From contig NZ_JAMLJJ010000001.1 of the NCBI RefSeq assembly GCF_023736155.1, forward strand, positions 310,001 through 374,000: a DNA stretch of 64,000 nucleotides, written 5' to 3'. The position numbers and the translations under genes were made by a program. This DNA is from Larsenimonas salina (GTDB lineage Bacteria; Pseudomonadota; Gammaproteobacteria; Pseudomonadales; Halomonadaceae). Below are positions 46,728-56,074 of the stretch, one piece after another (the first letter of the stretch is position 1; every line of letters begins with the position of its first letter). The notes beneath the pieces were generated by a model that did not search any database, was not told the origin of the DNA, and saw only the letters and a list, made by a program, of their open reading frames with translations.

Positions 46728-47750
46728 TCAGCGGCGCTCATCGGTGCGCTTGAGCTGCTGCCACAGGGCCTTTCGTACGTGCCCAAGCGTTGGCTGTTCC
46801 TGGCGGGTAAAGGGCAACGGCCTGAGCAAACGCTGAGCGCGAAGCCCCAGTCGTGCGGTCATGAGCCCGCTTCCAAGCCCCTGTGCTGCGCGACTTGAGA
46901 GTTTTTCAGCCAGATTCATGCCAAGCAGTTCACTGCCCATGTCCACCGCGATTTCCGAAGCCCCGGCAAATGCCAGATTGGCCAGTACGTGCCGGTACAG
47001 GCGCAGGCGGCTGGCGTAGCCAAGTTCGAGCCCATAAATGTCGGCCAGTCGGTCGATCATTCGCATGTTGCGCCAGGCGACCAGCCCCATATCCAGCAGG
47101 GTGATCGGGCTGATGGCAACCATGGCGGCGGTCTCGCTCGACATCCGCGTGATCAGCTGAGACGCGGCCCGGTCTCTCGGCCCCAGCAGGTGATGCGAGA
47201 AAAGCGTGCGGATATCGTCGCCGTCGTGATGCGCATTGACCGCATTCTGATAGGAGCGCCAGTGCGGGTCATCCTTTGACACACGCATGTGACGCGCGGT
47301 ATCGGTAAGAAGAGGCTGATCGAGTGGAGTATTTTCGAGCCGCTTGCGCACCTTGGCGTGGCGGCGAAGCCGTTTGAGCCGCAGCAGTTCCTTTCCGCCG
47401 CTTCGGGCAAGAAGGCCTGCCCCAAATACACCCAGTGCGGCCCAGAGCCCGCTGAATGGATCGTTTTGAATCACGGCCTCATACACCTGCACGCCGCACT
47501 GTACCCCGCCAATAACGAGACTGGCACTCAATAGCGTCAGCAGGCCCCAGCGGCGTTTTCTGGGCGGGCTAAGGGCATCGTCGACGGCGCGCTCGGCGCG
47601 GGTGTCGGATTCAGGTGTCTCCTCGACCCGGGCGCCGACGCTTTCCAGCGGAAAATGCTGGGCAGTGGCAAGCGACGGGATGGGCTGTGGCGCCGTCTTG
47701 ACGGATTCGGTGGGTACTTCGAAGCGGCGAGGTGGTTTAGGGTCGGTCAT
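46728..47750 (-). CDS. ycjF: YcjF (TIGR01620/DUF697) membrane protein
   Basis: 340-residue protein. A proline-rich cytoplasmic N-terminus (~75 residues) leads to two membrane helices (WGLLTLLSASLVIGGVQCGV and SGLWAALGVFGAGLL). A soluble DUF697-type domain follows (SSETAAMVAISPITLLDMGL, NMRMIDRLADIYGLELGY). YcjF and YcjX form a conserved pair linked to envelope or phage-shock response in enterobacteria. The ATG at 47750 overlaps the ycjX stop by four bases. Confidence 0.93.
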   Translation of the reverse strand: MTDPKPPRRFEVPTESVKTAPQPIPSLATAQHFPLESVGARVEETPESDTRAERAVDDALSPPRKRRWGLLTLLSASLVIGGVQCGVQVYEAVIQNDPFSGLWAALGVFGAGLLARSGGKELLRLKRLRRHAKVRKRLENTPLDQPLLTDTARHMRVSKDDPHWRSYQNAVNAHHDGDDIRTLFSHHLLGPRDRAASQLITRMSSETAAMVAISPITLLDMGLVAWRNMRMIDRLADIYGLELGYASRLRLYRHVLANLAFAGASEIAVDMGSELLGMNLAEKLSSRAAQGLGSGLMTARLGLRAQRLLRPLPFTRQEQPTLGHVRKALWQQLKRTDERR

Positions 47751-49135
47751 TGCCACTTGTCTCCTAGAAGCCAATCCAGCAGGGCATCCATTCTCAGATG
47801 GGGCAACGGGCCCTCGGTATGCGGACGCGGGCGAAACCCGGTGAACTGAAAGCCCTGCCGGGCCCAGAACGCTGCGTCCGGAAGTTTCGAAGGCACTTCG
47901 CCTGGAAACATCAGCACGTGTTCGCCTTCAAGTGTCGTGCCGCTCAGGGCCTGCGCGTCGTGTTCTTCGAGACGGCGCGCCTCGGTGGCGGCAATGGAGG
48001 CCAGTGCGAAGGCCTTGCTCTCGATGTCACCGAAACGAAGGTCGTTCAAGGGCTCGTTCATGAGCTGGGTCAGAAGCTCGACCAGCGCGGCGTGCTGATC
48101 GGGGGTGACGTGATCGGCCTTGGTGGCGGCGATGGCAAGCTTGTCGATGCGCGGGGCGAACAGGCGATTGATCAGGCCCGCGCGCCCATAGCTGAAGCTT
48201 TGCATCAGGGCTTCCATCGTGGTTCGAAGTTCATCGAACGCCTCCGGGCCACTGTTCAGTGCCGTCAACACATCAACGAGGACCACCTGTCGGTCGAAGC
48301 GTTGAAAGTGCTGGCGATAAAACGGGGTGATGACCGTTTTCAGATAGTGATCGAACCGGGCCTTCAAGGTCTTGTAAAGGCTTTCGGGCGGCAACGCCTC
48401 AAGCGCCTCATCGGACCAGTCGGCGCAGCTGAGCAAGGGGAAAAACTGCAGAACCGGTGCGCCTGCGAGTTCGCCCGGCAAAAGAAACCGGCCGGGCTGA
48501 ATAAAATAGCCCCCGTTATTGCGTACGCGATGAAGGCCTTCGGTGTAGTGGGCGCTTAGATCCGCGAGCTGCTGTTCATCGGCCGGCTGGTCCGGTGACA
48601 GGTCCGATTGAGCCTCGAGCCACTCGGCCATGTGCGTTCGGCGCGATGGGGTCAATAGCGCATTCATGGTCTGTGACCAGTCAAGAAAGCTCTGCCTGAG
48701 CATCGGAAGATCAAGCAGCCACTCACCTGGGTAGTCGATCAGATCCAGCGTCAGCGTCGAGGTTTCACCTAGAAGACGCTTGCTCGGGCGCTCGCTCTTG
48801 TAGCGAATCGACAGTCTCAGCTCGCTCATGCCACGGGTGGGCGTCGGCCAGCGTGGTGGCGTCTCGCCAAGACTCGATAAAGCCTCGTCGTAGGGAAAGC
48901 GGGCAAGGGAAAGATCCGGCTGAAGCTCGCGTTTGGCGCCGAGCAGCCGGCCTTCCCGTGAGGCCTTGATCAGATGCAGTTGGGCATCGAGGCCTGCGTG
49001 GCGGAGCTGATTGATCAGCGAAGTCAGAAAGGCCGTCTTACCGGCTCGAGACAGTCCGGTCACCGCCAGTCGAACCTGACGGTCGAGCCCGCGCTCGGCG
49101 ACATCTCGAATGTGTCTGGGTAACGTCCACGCCAT
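47747..49135 (-). CDS. ycjX: YcjX family P-loop NTPase
   Basis: 462-residue GTPase-like protein. P-loop GLSRAGKTAFLTSLINQL at ~residues 28-45, LDLIDYPGEWLLDLPML (Walker B/DxxG region), and AATKADHVTPDQH (nucleotide specificity) are clear. YcjX binds guanine nucleotides in related species. It is the first gene of ycjX-ycjF. In E. coli the pair lies near the psp operon; no psp gene is present here. Confidence 0.95.
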   Translation of the reverse strand: MAWTLPRHIRDVAERGLDRQVRLAVTGLSRAGKTAFLTSLINQLRHAGLDAQLHLIKASREGRLLGAKRELQPDLSLARFPYDEALSSLGETPPRWPTPTRGMSELRLSIRYKSERPSKRLLGETSTLTLDLIDYPGEWLLDLPMLRQSFLDWSQTMNALLTPSRRTHMAEWLEAQSDLSPDQPADEQQLADLSAHYTEGLHRVRNNGGYFIQPGRFLLPGELAGAPVLQFFPLLSCADWSDEALEALPPESLYKTLKARFDHYLKTVITPFYRQHFQRFDRQVVLVDVLTALNSGPEAFDELRTTMEALMQSFSYGRAGLINRLFAPRIDKLAIAATKADHVTPDQHAALVELLTQLMNEPLNDLRFGDIESKAFALASIAATEARRLEEHDAQALSGTTLEGEHVLMFPGEVPSKLPDAAFWARQGFQFTGFRPRPHTEGPLPHLRMDALLDWLLGDKWQ

Positions 49136-49173
49136 GAAGGCTACTCCACCCCCTGAATCTTTTTGTTCAGCCT

Positions 49174-49205
49174 ACAAAAAAGCAGCGCAAGATGCGCTGC
49201 TTTTA
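49174..49205 (-). terminator. Terminator of the SlyD-like gene
   Basis: Minus strand stem AGCAGCGCA-TCT-TGCGCTGCT followed by T6, 28 bases after the stop at 49233. Confidence 0.93.
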
Positions 49206-49232
49206 AAGACTCGCTTAAAGCGAATGAGACGA

Positions 49233-49715
49233 TCAGTGCTCGTGGCCGTCTTCGCCGTGCACGTGGCCGTGCTCAACTTCTTCAGCGCTCGCTTCGCGAA
49301 CTTCCTGAATGCTTACGTCGAAGTTCAGTGCTTCGCCTGCGAGCGGGTGGTTGCCGTCGACAGTGACGGTGTCGCCCTGGACATCCTTGACGGTAACCAG
49401 CAGCGGGCCGCCTTCAGTCTGTGCCTGGAACTGCATGCCCGGCTCGACGTTGTCGACGCCCTGGAACGCATCACGCGGAACTTCCTGAACCAGCGCCGGC
49501 TGAACTTCGCCGTAGCCTTCAGTGGAATCAACGCGTACTTCGAATTTTTCGCCTTCGGTCTTGCCGGCCATTTCCTTTTCAAGGCCCGGTACGATGTTGC
49601 CCGCACCGTGAAGGTATGTCAGCGGCTCACGGCCTTCGGAGCTGTCGAGGACTTCGCCCGAATCGTTTTTGAGCGTGTAATGAAAGGCGACGACAGTGTT
49701 TTGTGCGATTTCCAT
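49233..49715 (-). CDS. slyD: FKBP-type peptidyl-prolyl isomerase, SlyD-like with His-rich tail
   Basis: 160-residue cytoplasmic isomerase/chaperone. The FKBP half (VVAFHYTLKNDSGEVLDSSE), GAGNIVPGLEKEMAGKTEGE, and the flap end DGNHPLAGEALNFDV match SlyD. The C-terminus EHGHVHGEDGHEH can bind nickel or zinc, though it is shorter than in E. coli SlyD. Metal trafficking to hydrogenase or urease is the known SlyD role; neither is visible here. It is monocistronic with a strong terminator. Confidence 0.93.
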   Translation of the reverse strand: MEIAQNTVVAFHYTLKNDSGEVLDSSEGREPLTYLHGAGNIVPGLEKEMAGKTEGEKFEVRVDSTEGYGEVQPALVQEVPRDAFQGVDNVEPGMQFQAQTEGGPLLVTVKDVQGDTVTVDGNHPLAGEALNFDVSIQEVREASAEEVEHGHVHGEDGHEH

Positions 49716-49962
49716 AATTGGATCCTAAGGTCGGTCAGTGCATGTCGAAAAGTTCGGGTCAGACGTTAAGTACTTCGTAACATCTCAATCAATCTCTCGG
49801 GAGATATCCCGTCCATGATCACTACGTTGTGATGGCCTGATCCGCTTTCAAGGGAGAGGGGCGAATTTTTTTGAAAAAAAAGCACGTAAAACGCCTTAAA
49901 TTGCACCGTGCCCTGTCTCAAGGCTAGGCTTGCCGCTTGAACACCGTCCTTGGATACCTTTT

Positions 49963-50613
49963 ATGAGCCTTGATTACCTCTGCGTGCCCGTGACGCCCTT
50001 TGCCCAGAACTGCACCGTACTGTACTGCACCGATACCCTTGAGGCGGCCATCGTCGACCCCGGCGGTGACGCCGATAGAATCATCGCGGCGGTCGAGCGG
50101 CTGGGCGTTCGGCCGACCAAGATTCTGCTGACGCATGCCCATCTGGACCATGTCGGCGGCGTGATGGATATTGCCGAGCGCTTCGAGGTGCCGGTAATTG
50201 GCCCGCATCAGGCCGATGAGCCACTGATTGCGGCGCTTTCACAGCAGGCCTCGATGTTCGGGCTTACCCCACCACGAACGCCGGTCATCGATCAGTGGCT
50301 TGTCCACGGCGACCGAGTGGGGCTGGGGGCGCGTGAGCTGGCGGTTTATCACTGTCCGGGGCATGCGCCGGGCCACGTTATTTTCGTCGATCACGACGCA
50401 GGGCTTTCCCAGACCGGCGATGTCCTGTTCAAGGGCTCCATCGGGCGAACGGATCTGCCCGGCGGCGACTTCGACACACTTGTTCACTCGATCAAGACGA
50501 CGCTTTGGTCACTTGGCAATGACATGCGCTTCGTGCCGGGCCATGGCGAGGCCTCGACCATTGGGCAGGAACGATCGAACAATCCCTTCGTTGGCGATCA
50601 CGTAATTGCGTGA
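49963..50613 (+). CDS. Metallo-beta-lactamase-fold hydrolase (YcbL/GloB-like)
   Basis: 216-residue binuclear-zinc hydrolase. THAHLDHVGG (HxHxDH), YHCPGHAPGHVIF and SQTGDVLFKGSIGRTDLPGG are the ligand motifs of the glyoxalase II-like YcbL group. YcbL has weak thioesterase activity on S-lactoylglutathione; persulfide dioxygenase relatives are an alternative. It lacks the C-terminal glutathione-binding domain of full GloB. The ATG at 49963 was preferred to the upstream frame start at 49930. Confidence 0.92.
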   Translation: MSLDYLCVPVTPFAQNCTVLYCTDTLEAAIVDPGGDADRIIAAVERLGVRPTKILLTHAHLDHVGGVMDIAERFEVPVIGPHQADEPLIAALSQQASMFGLTPPRTPVIDQWLVHGDRVGLGARELAVYHCPGHAPGHVIFVDHDAGLSQTGDVLFKGSIGRTDLPGGDFDTLVHSIKTTLWSLGNDMRFVPGHGEASTIGQERSNNPFVGDHVIA

Positions 50614-50660
50614 GTGTCTGTTAGACTGTTCCCGCACGACCCTGACAGTGATGGAGAGAA

Positions 50661-50939
50661 ATGATGGTAGCTTTGATTTGGATCGTTGTTTGCGGCCTGG
50701 TGGCCTTCTTCGCCAACAAGGCGTGGGATGGTTCGTTCGGTCAATTCGTACAGAAATGGGTGCCGGATGCCCTGCACGTCGATGACTACGATCGCTACGT
50801 CTGGAGCGGTGTGGCCGGGGTGCTGGTTGCAACCTTCATCGTCAAGCCGATTTCGATGTTTCTGACCCTGATTCTTCTTGCTCTCATCGGATTTGCCGCC
50901 AAGGCAGTGATGGGCTGGGCGGTCAAAAAGATTCATTGA
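50661..50939 (+). CDS. Small membrane protein, hypothetical
   Basis: 92-residue protein with two or three hydrophobic segments (VALIWIVVCGLVAFFANKAW and GVLVATFIVKPISMFLTLIL...). The start follows GGAGAGAA; ATG 50661 or 50664. It is not recognised beyond being an inner-membrane protein. A strong terminator 20 bases after the stop supports a real transcript. Confidence 0.72.
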   Translation: MMVALIWIVVCGLVAFFANKAWDGSFGQFVQKWVPDALHVDDYDRYVWSGVAGVLVATFIVKPISMFLTLILLALIGFAAKAVMGWAVKKIH

Positions 50940-50958
50940 TTGATGCTTGAAACACACA

Positions 50959-50988
50959 AAAAACCCCGGCCAGGCCGGGGTTTTTTTA
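50959..50988 (+). terminator. Terminator after the small membrane protein gene
   Basis: Stem ACCCCGGC-CAG-GCCGGGGT followed by T7, with an A-run on the left so it may act both ways. Confidence 0.93.
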
Positions 50989-51091
50989 TGTCTGATTCAG
51001 AGGGTCTGGCGAGCCAGGGATTTAGCGAACCAAAAGCCGTGAACACGGGCAATAAGGTGGTAACGCTTGGGCATAAAGAGAGCGGTGCGCA

Positions 51092-51118
51092 TAAAAAAAG
51101 CCCGCCAGAGGCGGGCCA
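51092..51118 (-). terminator. Terminator of putP
   Basis: Minus strand stem GCCCGCC-TCT-GGCGGGC followed by T7, 19 bases after the putP stop. Confidence 0.93.
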
Positions 51119-51136
51119 AGAGCACTGTGGCGCCGC

Positions 51137-52618
51137 TTACCGCTCGGCCACCACGCTATCGAACTCGTCCTGAATTTCCTGAGACGGCGCCTTGGTCATC
51201 ATCGACACCAGTCCGATCGCGATGTAGGACAGGATAACGCCCGGTACGATCTCATAAAGGTCGAAGATACCGCCGGACAGTTCCGCCCAGACCAGTACAG
51301 TCACGCCGCCCACAACGATACCGGCAAGCGCGCCCCAGCGTGTCATGCGCTTCCAGAACAGCGACAGGATCAAGGCCGGGCCAAAGGCCGCACCAAATCC
51401 GGCCCAAGCGTAGGATACCAGGGTCAGAACGCTTGAATCCGGGTTGAGCGCCAGAAGGTATGCAAGCAGGGCAATGCCGAGCACCGAGACGCGACCGACC
51501 CACACAAGCTCTTTTTGAGTGGCGTTTTTGCGAAACAGGGCCTTGTAGAAGTCATCGGCAAGCGCTGAAGACGACACCAGCAGCTGAGAATCGGCGGTGG
51601 ACATGACCGCGGCCAGAATCGCGGCCAGAAGTACGCCGGCTACGGCTGGATGGAAGATGAAGTTCACCATGATCATGAAAATCTTCTCGCCATCGGCCAG
51701 ATCCTTCGGCACATACACAAGGCCCAGCAGACCGATGCACACCGCTGCGATCAGGCCAAGCATCGACCAGATGACCGCGATGCGGCGCGCGGCCGGAACG
51801 TCGCTTGGGCTTCGGATGGCTGAAAAGCGCGCAAGAATATGCGGCTGACCGAAATAGCCAAGGCCCCAGGCCAGCGACGAGACGATGGCGATCCAGGTCA
51901 GGTTTTCACCGGTGGCAGCGTCTCGGAACCATTCGAGCAGCATCGGGTTCTCGGCGTTGATGCGGGCAATCGAGTTGCTGAGACCGCCCATGTCGAACAC
52001 GGCAACGATCGGCACGATCACCAGTGCTACAGCCATCATTAGGCCCTGAATCAGGTCAGTCCATGAGACCGCCAGAAAGCCGCCGAAGAAGGTGTAGGAA
52101 ATGATGGCGATGGTGCCGAAGGTCACGGCCCAGAAATAATCGATACCGAAGACGGTATTGAACAGCTTGCCACCGGCGACCAGCCCTGAGCTTGTGTAGA
52201 ACAGGAAGAAGATCAGGATGAAGATGGCCGAGATGACGCGCAGCATATGGCTGTGATCGCGAAAGCGCCGCTCGAAGAACTCTGGAAGTGTCAGCGAGTC
52301 GCTGGCAATGAAGCTGTACACGCGAAGCCGCCGTGCTACCAGTAGCCAGTTGAGCCAGGTGCCGGCCAGAAGGCCAACCGCAATCCAGCTGGCGGAAAGC
52401 CCGCTGATGTAGGCGGCGCCGGGGAGACCCAGCAGCAGCCAGCCGGACATGTCAGACGCGCCGGCGGAGATGGCCGAGGTCCACGGACCGAGTGAGCGAC
52501 CACCGAGGATGTAGTCCGAGAGGTTGCTGGTGCGCTTGTAGGCCAGAACCCCGATTCCCAGCATCATTAAAAGATAGATGGCAAACGTGATGCCGATCGT
52601 GATGTTGTTTTCAACCAT
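51137..52618 (-). CDS. putP: Sodium/proline symporter
   Basis: 493-residue SSS-family inner-membrane symporter with about 13 helices. SNLSDYILGGRSLGPWTSAIS, GASDMSGWLLLGLPGAAY and the sodium-site segment VMSTADSQLLVSSSALADD match PutP. It imports proline with Na+ for catabolism or osmoprotection. The ATG at 52618 has AGGGA eight bases upstream; the ATG at 52624 is too close to it. It lies 82 bases after putA on the same strand. Confidence 0.96.
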   Translation of the reverse strand: MVENNITIGITFAIYLLMMLGIGVLAYKRTSNLSDYILGGRSLGPWTSAISAGASDMSGWLLLGLPGAAYISGLSASWIAVGLLAGTWLNWLLVARRLRVYSFIASDSLTLPEFFERRFRDHSHMLRVISAIFILIFFLFYTSSGLVAGGKLFNTVFGIDYFWAVTFGTIAIISYTFFGGFLAVSWTDLIQGLMMAVALVIVPIVAVFDMGGLSNSIARINAENPMLLEWFRDAATGENLTWIAIVSSLAWGLGYFGQPHILARFSAIRSPSDVPAARRIAVIWSMLGLIAAVCIGLLGLVYVPKDLADGEKIFMIMVNFIFHPAVAGVLLAAILAAVMSTADSQLLVSSSALADDFYKALFRKNATQKELVWVGRVSVLGIALLAYLLALNPDSSVLTLVSYAWAGFGAAFGPALILSLFWKRMTRWGALAGIVVGGVTVLVWAELSGGIFDLYEIVPGVILSYIAIGLVSMMTKAPSQEIQDEFDSVVAER

Positions 52619-52700
52619 GGTCATTATCCCTGGGTTGTTGTTGTCCGGGGCGTGGCAATGGCCACGCCCACCGTAGGCCAGGAGTTACAGGCCGTTCGCG

Positions 52701-55700
52701 CTACTCGTCGCCAAGCGCAAGCAGAGACGCATTGCCTCCAAGCGCTGCCGTATTGATCGTACGTGTCTTTTCCGTTGCGAAACGCAGCAGGTAATGTGGC
52801 CCGCCGGCCTTGGGCCCCGTTCCGGAAAAACCTTGTCCGCCAAATGGTTGGACTCCGACGACAGCACCAATGATATTGCGATTGACGTAGACATTGCCAA
52901 CACGAACGCGCTCGGCCACATACCGGGTGAAGCTCTCGTTACGGCTGTGCACGCCGAAGGTCAGCCCATACCCCTTGGCGTTAATGGTATTGATGACCTC
53001 ATCAACCTCGCTTGCCTTGAAGGTGACGATGTGCAGGATGGGCCCGAACTGTTCGGTCTCCAGCGCATCCATGCCATCGATCTTGAACGCCGTGGGTGTA
53101 ATGAAGGAACCATGCCCGGTCGCCTCGGCGTCCATTGGCGTTTCGGCGATCAAGCGGCCTTCGCCCTTGAGCTTGTCGATGTGTGCCTGAAGATCGGCGC
53201 GAGCGTCGTCGTCAATCACCGGGCCAACGTCGGTCGAGAGCTTGCCGGGGTGCCCGACGCTGAGCTCTGCCATGGCGCCCTTGAGGGTTTCGATCACGCG
53301 CTCGGCCACGTCTTCCTGGATATAGAGCACGCGAAGCGCCGAACAGCGCTGGCCAGCGCTTTGGAAGCCGGAGGCGACGACGTCTGACACGACCTGCTCG
53401 GGCAGGGCGGTCGAATCGACGATCATGGCATTCAGTCCGCCGGTTTCGGCAATCAGCGTCGGCAGTGCGGCGTTTTCACGGCCAGCAAGCGAGCGGTTGA
53501 TCAGCTGTGCGGTCTGGGTCGAGCCGGTGAACGCGACACCGGTGATTCGGGCGTCGCCTGAAAGCACCGCACCGACCGTCGGGCCATCGCCTGGCAGCAA
53601 CTGAACGACGTCCCGTGGCATGCCGGCTTCATAAAGAAGCTCGATCACGCGGCTGGCGATCAGCGACGTCTGTTCGGCGGGCTTGGCAAGCACCGTGTTG
53701 CCGGCAACGGCCGCCGCGACCGTCTGGCCACAGAAGATGGCAACCGGGAAGTTCCACGGGCTGATGGTTGCGAATACGCCACGACCCATCATGAAAAGTT
53801 CGTTGGATTCACCGGTCGGCCCCGGCAGTACCGTCGGTGCGCCGAAGATTTCGCGGGCGCGTTTGGCGTAGTAGCGGCAGAAATCGACCGCCTCGCGAAT
53901 CTCGTCCACGCCATCGGTCAGCAGCTTGCCGCCTTCTCGGGTACACAGTGCCATCAGCTCGCCCATGTTCGCTTCGAGCTTGTCGGCAAAGCGCTCAAGA
54001 ATCTGGCTTCGCTCTTCAACGGGTGTGGCGTCCCACTCGGGGAAGGCTTTCCAGGCAGCCTCGACGGCCTTTTCGGCCTGCTCGGCGGTGGTCCACTGGA
54101 TGGTGCCTACGGTTTGACGGCGATCATACGGGGAGCACACGGTCTTGACCTGGTCGCGGTCCTCACTCACATCGAAGCCGAGCAAGGGGCGATAGTGGTA
54201 CGGCGTCTCCATGAAACGCGCCATCTCATCCATCAGCGGCCGGTACTGGCTATTGATGTTGAGGTTCACGCCCTTCGAGTTCTTGCGCTCAGGGCCATAG
54301 ATTGCCGGCGGCAGCGGAATGCGCTGGTTGGCGTAGGTATCGTAGTGGGAAAGCGTTTCGATCGGGTGCACGCAAAGCGTCTCGACCGGCACCTTGGGAT
54401 CAACCAGCTGGTGCACGAACGATGAGTTCGCGCCGTTTTCAAGCAGGCGGCGAACCAGGTACGGCAGGAGATCCTTGTGGGCACCGACCGGGGCGTAGAT
54501 GCGGCAATACGTGCCCTCGGGGGCGCGCTTGAGCGCGGCGTCGTACAGAGCCTCACCCATGCCGTGCAGACGCTGAAACTCGAACGGGCGGCTTGAGCGC
54601 TCGGCGATGTCCAGTACGGCGCTGATGGTGTGCGCGTTGTGGGTCGCGAACTGCGGGAAGATGCGATCACAGGTGTTGTCGGACAGCAAAAACGCCGCAC
54701 AGGCCAGATAGGATACGTCGCTGCACGCCTTGCGTGTGAAGACGGGGTAGCCGTCGATGCCAATCTGCTGGGCTTCTTTGATCTCGGTATCCCAGTAGGC
54801 GCCCTTGACCAGGCGAATCGGAATCAGATCGCCCTGATCGGCAAGCTTGTTCAGCCAGTGAAGTACGGGCAGTGCGCGCTTGGAGTAGGCTTGAACCACG
54901 AGCCCGAACTTGCCCCAGCCCCTGGCGGCGTCGCTTTCATAGACGGCCTTGAAGACTTCAAGCGAAAGCTCGAGCCGGTCGACTTCCTCGGCATCGATGG
55001 TGATGGCAACATCGCGCTCGCGCGCCATGGTGACCAGTTCTCTAACGGTTGCGACCAGTTCCTCGAGCACCTGACTGCGGTGGCCGAACTCGTAGCGCGG
55101 GTGCAGGGCCGACAGCTTGATCGAGACCGACGGCGACGGCGATTTCTTGCCGAGCTGCTTGACGGTGCCGCCGACGGCGTCGATTGCCTTGGCGTAGTCA
55201 TCGAAATAGCGCTTGGCGTCGGCGCGGGTCAGTGCCGCTTCGCCGAGCATGTCGTAGGAGTAGGTGTAGCCTTTCTTGAACAGTGGCTTCGAGCGCTTCA
55301 ACGCCTCATCGATATCACGCCCCAAGACGAACTGGCGTCCCATCACCTTCATCGCCTGCATCATCGCCTGGCGAATGACAGGCTCGCCCATGCGGTTCAC
55401 GAGCTTGTTGATGAAGCTGGCGGGTTGGCCGTCTCTGGGCTGATCGAGCTTCAGTACACGCCCGGTGGTCAAAAGGCCCCAGGTCGAGGCGTTGACGAAC
55501 CAGGATTCGCTCTTGCCGAGGTGCGCCTTCCAGTCGGCCACGCCCAGCTTGTCGTCGATCAGGGCGTCGGCGGTTGCCGGGTCAGGGATGCGCAGCAGGG
55601 CTTCTGCCAGACACATCAGCAACACGCCTTCTTGGGTGTCGAGGCTGTATTGCTGCAAAAGCTCGTCGATCGAATCGACCGAGGTGTCCATGGCGCGGAC

Positions 55701-55889
55701 TTCCCGAACCAGTTCCGCGGTCTTGTCGCCGATGCGCTCAATGTCGGCATCGGAGCCGTGAATCAGATGAGCCAGTGCTTCGACGTAGGTGTCTTCGTCA
55801 ACGATGTAGTGATCGCTGATCCGATCGAACAGTCGTTTCAGGGGATGCTGCCAGGTGGACGGGGCGAGCATTTGATCGGTCGATAGCAT
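52701..55889 (-). CDS. putA: Bifunctional proline dehydrogenase / P5C dehydrogenase
   Basis: 1062-residue enzyme oxidising proline to glutamate in two steps with substrate channelling. After an N-terminal helical arm, ~120-480 is the FAD-dependent proline dehydrogenase barrel (IRLVKGAYWDTEIK, TYCRIYAPVGAH). ~540-1040 is the aldehyde dehydrogenase domain, with GFQSAGQRCSALR carrying the catalytic Cys at ~849 and IAETGGLNAMIVD the Glu. There is no ribbon-helix-helix DNA-binding domain, so unlike E. coli PutA it should not repress itself. The ATG at 55889 follows AGAGGAA. The upstream AraC gene is a likely regulator. Confidence 0.97.
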   Translation of the reverse strand: MLSTDQMLAPSTWQHPLKRLFDRISDHYIVDEDTYVEALAHLIHGSDADIERIGDKTAELVREVRAMDTSVDSIDELLQQYSLDTQEGVLLMCLAEALLRIPDPATADALIDDKLGVADWKAHLGKSESWFVNASTWGLLTTGRVLKLDQPRDGQPASFINKLVNRMGEPVIRQAMMQAMKVMGRQFVLGRDIDEALKRSKPLFKKGYTYSYDMLGEAALTRADAKRYFDDYAKAIDAVGGTVKQLGKKSPSPSVSIKLSALHPRYEFGHRSQVLEELVATVRELVTMARERDVAITIDAEEVDRLELSLEVFKAVYESDAARGWGKFGLVVQAYSKRALPVLHWLNKLADQGDLIPIRLVKGAYWDTEIKEAQQIGIDGYPVFTRKACSDVSYLACAAFLLSDNTCDRIFPQFATHNAHTISAVLDIAERSSRPFEFQRLHGMGEALYDAALKRAPEGTYCRIYAPVGAHKDLLPYLVRRLLENGANSSFVHQLVDPKVPVETLCVHPIETLSHYDTYANQRIPLPPAIYGPERKNSKGVNLNINSQYRPLMDEMARFMETPYHYRPLLGFDVSEDRDQVKTVCSPYDRRQTVGTIQWTTAEQAEKAVEAAWKAFPEWDATPVEERSQILERFADKLEANMGELMALCTREGGKLLTDGVDEIREAVDFCRYYAKRAREIFGAPTVLPGPTGESNELFMMGRGVFATISPWNFPVAIFCGQTVAAAVAGNTVLAKPAEQTSLIASRVIELLYEAGMPRDVVQLLPGDGPTVGAVLSGDARITGVAFTGSTQTAQLINRSLAGRENAALPTLIAETGGLNAMIVDSTALPEQVVSDVVASGFQSAGQRCSALRVLYIQEDVAERVIETLKGAMAELSVGHPGKLSTDVGPVIDDDARADLQAHIDKLKGEGRLIAETPMDAEATGHGSFITPTAFKIDGMDALETEQFGPILHIVTFKASEVDEVINTINAKGYGLTFGVHSRNESFTRYVAERVRVGNVYVNRNIIGAVVGVQPFGGQGFSGTGPKAGGPHYLLRFATEKTRTINTAALGGNASLLALGDE

Positions 55890-56074
55890 ATGCGTTCCTC
55901 TCGAGGCCAAATGAGCGCTGTACTCGGGCATGGAGGATGCCAAAGTGATTTGTTGGTGTTGTTCCCGGATCGGGATAAGAAAGCGCCCGGCATGACTTTA
56001 AGGACAGGCAGGTTACAGCGTCTTGTCAATTTTCATGTCATGCGTGTCAAAAGCGCGGAAGATGAGTCGTTTTG

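Noticed and set aside
50940-51173. Short plus-strand frame after the small membrane protein gene
   Set aside because: It runs straight through two strong terminators and overlaps the putP 3' end.
54630-55886. 418-codon open frame antisense to putA
   Set aside because: Opposite strand of the proline dehydrogenase domain; no start signal or domain.
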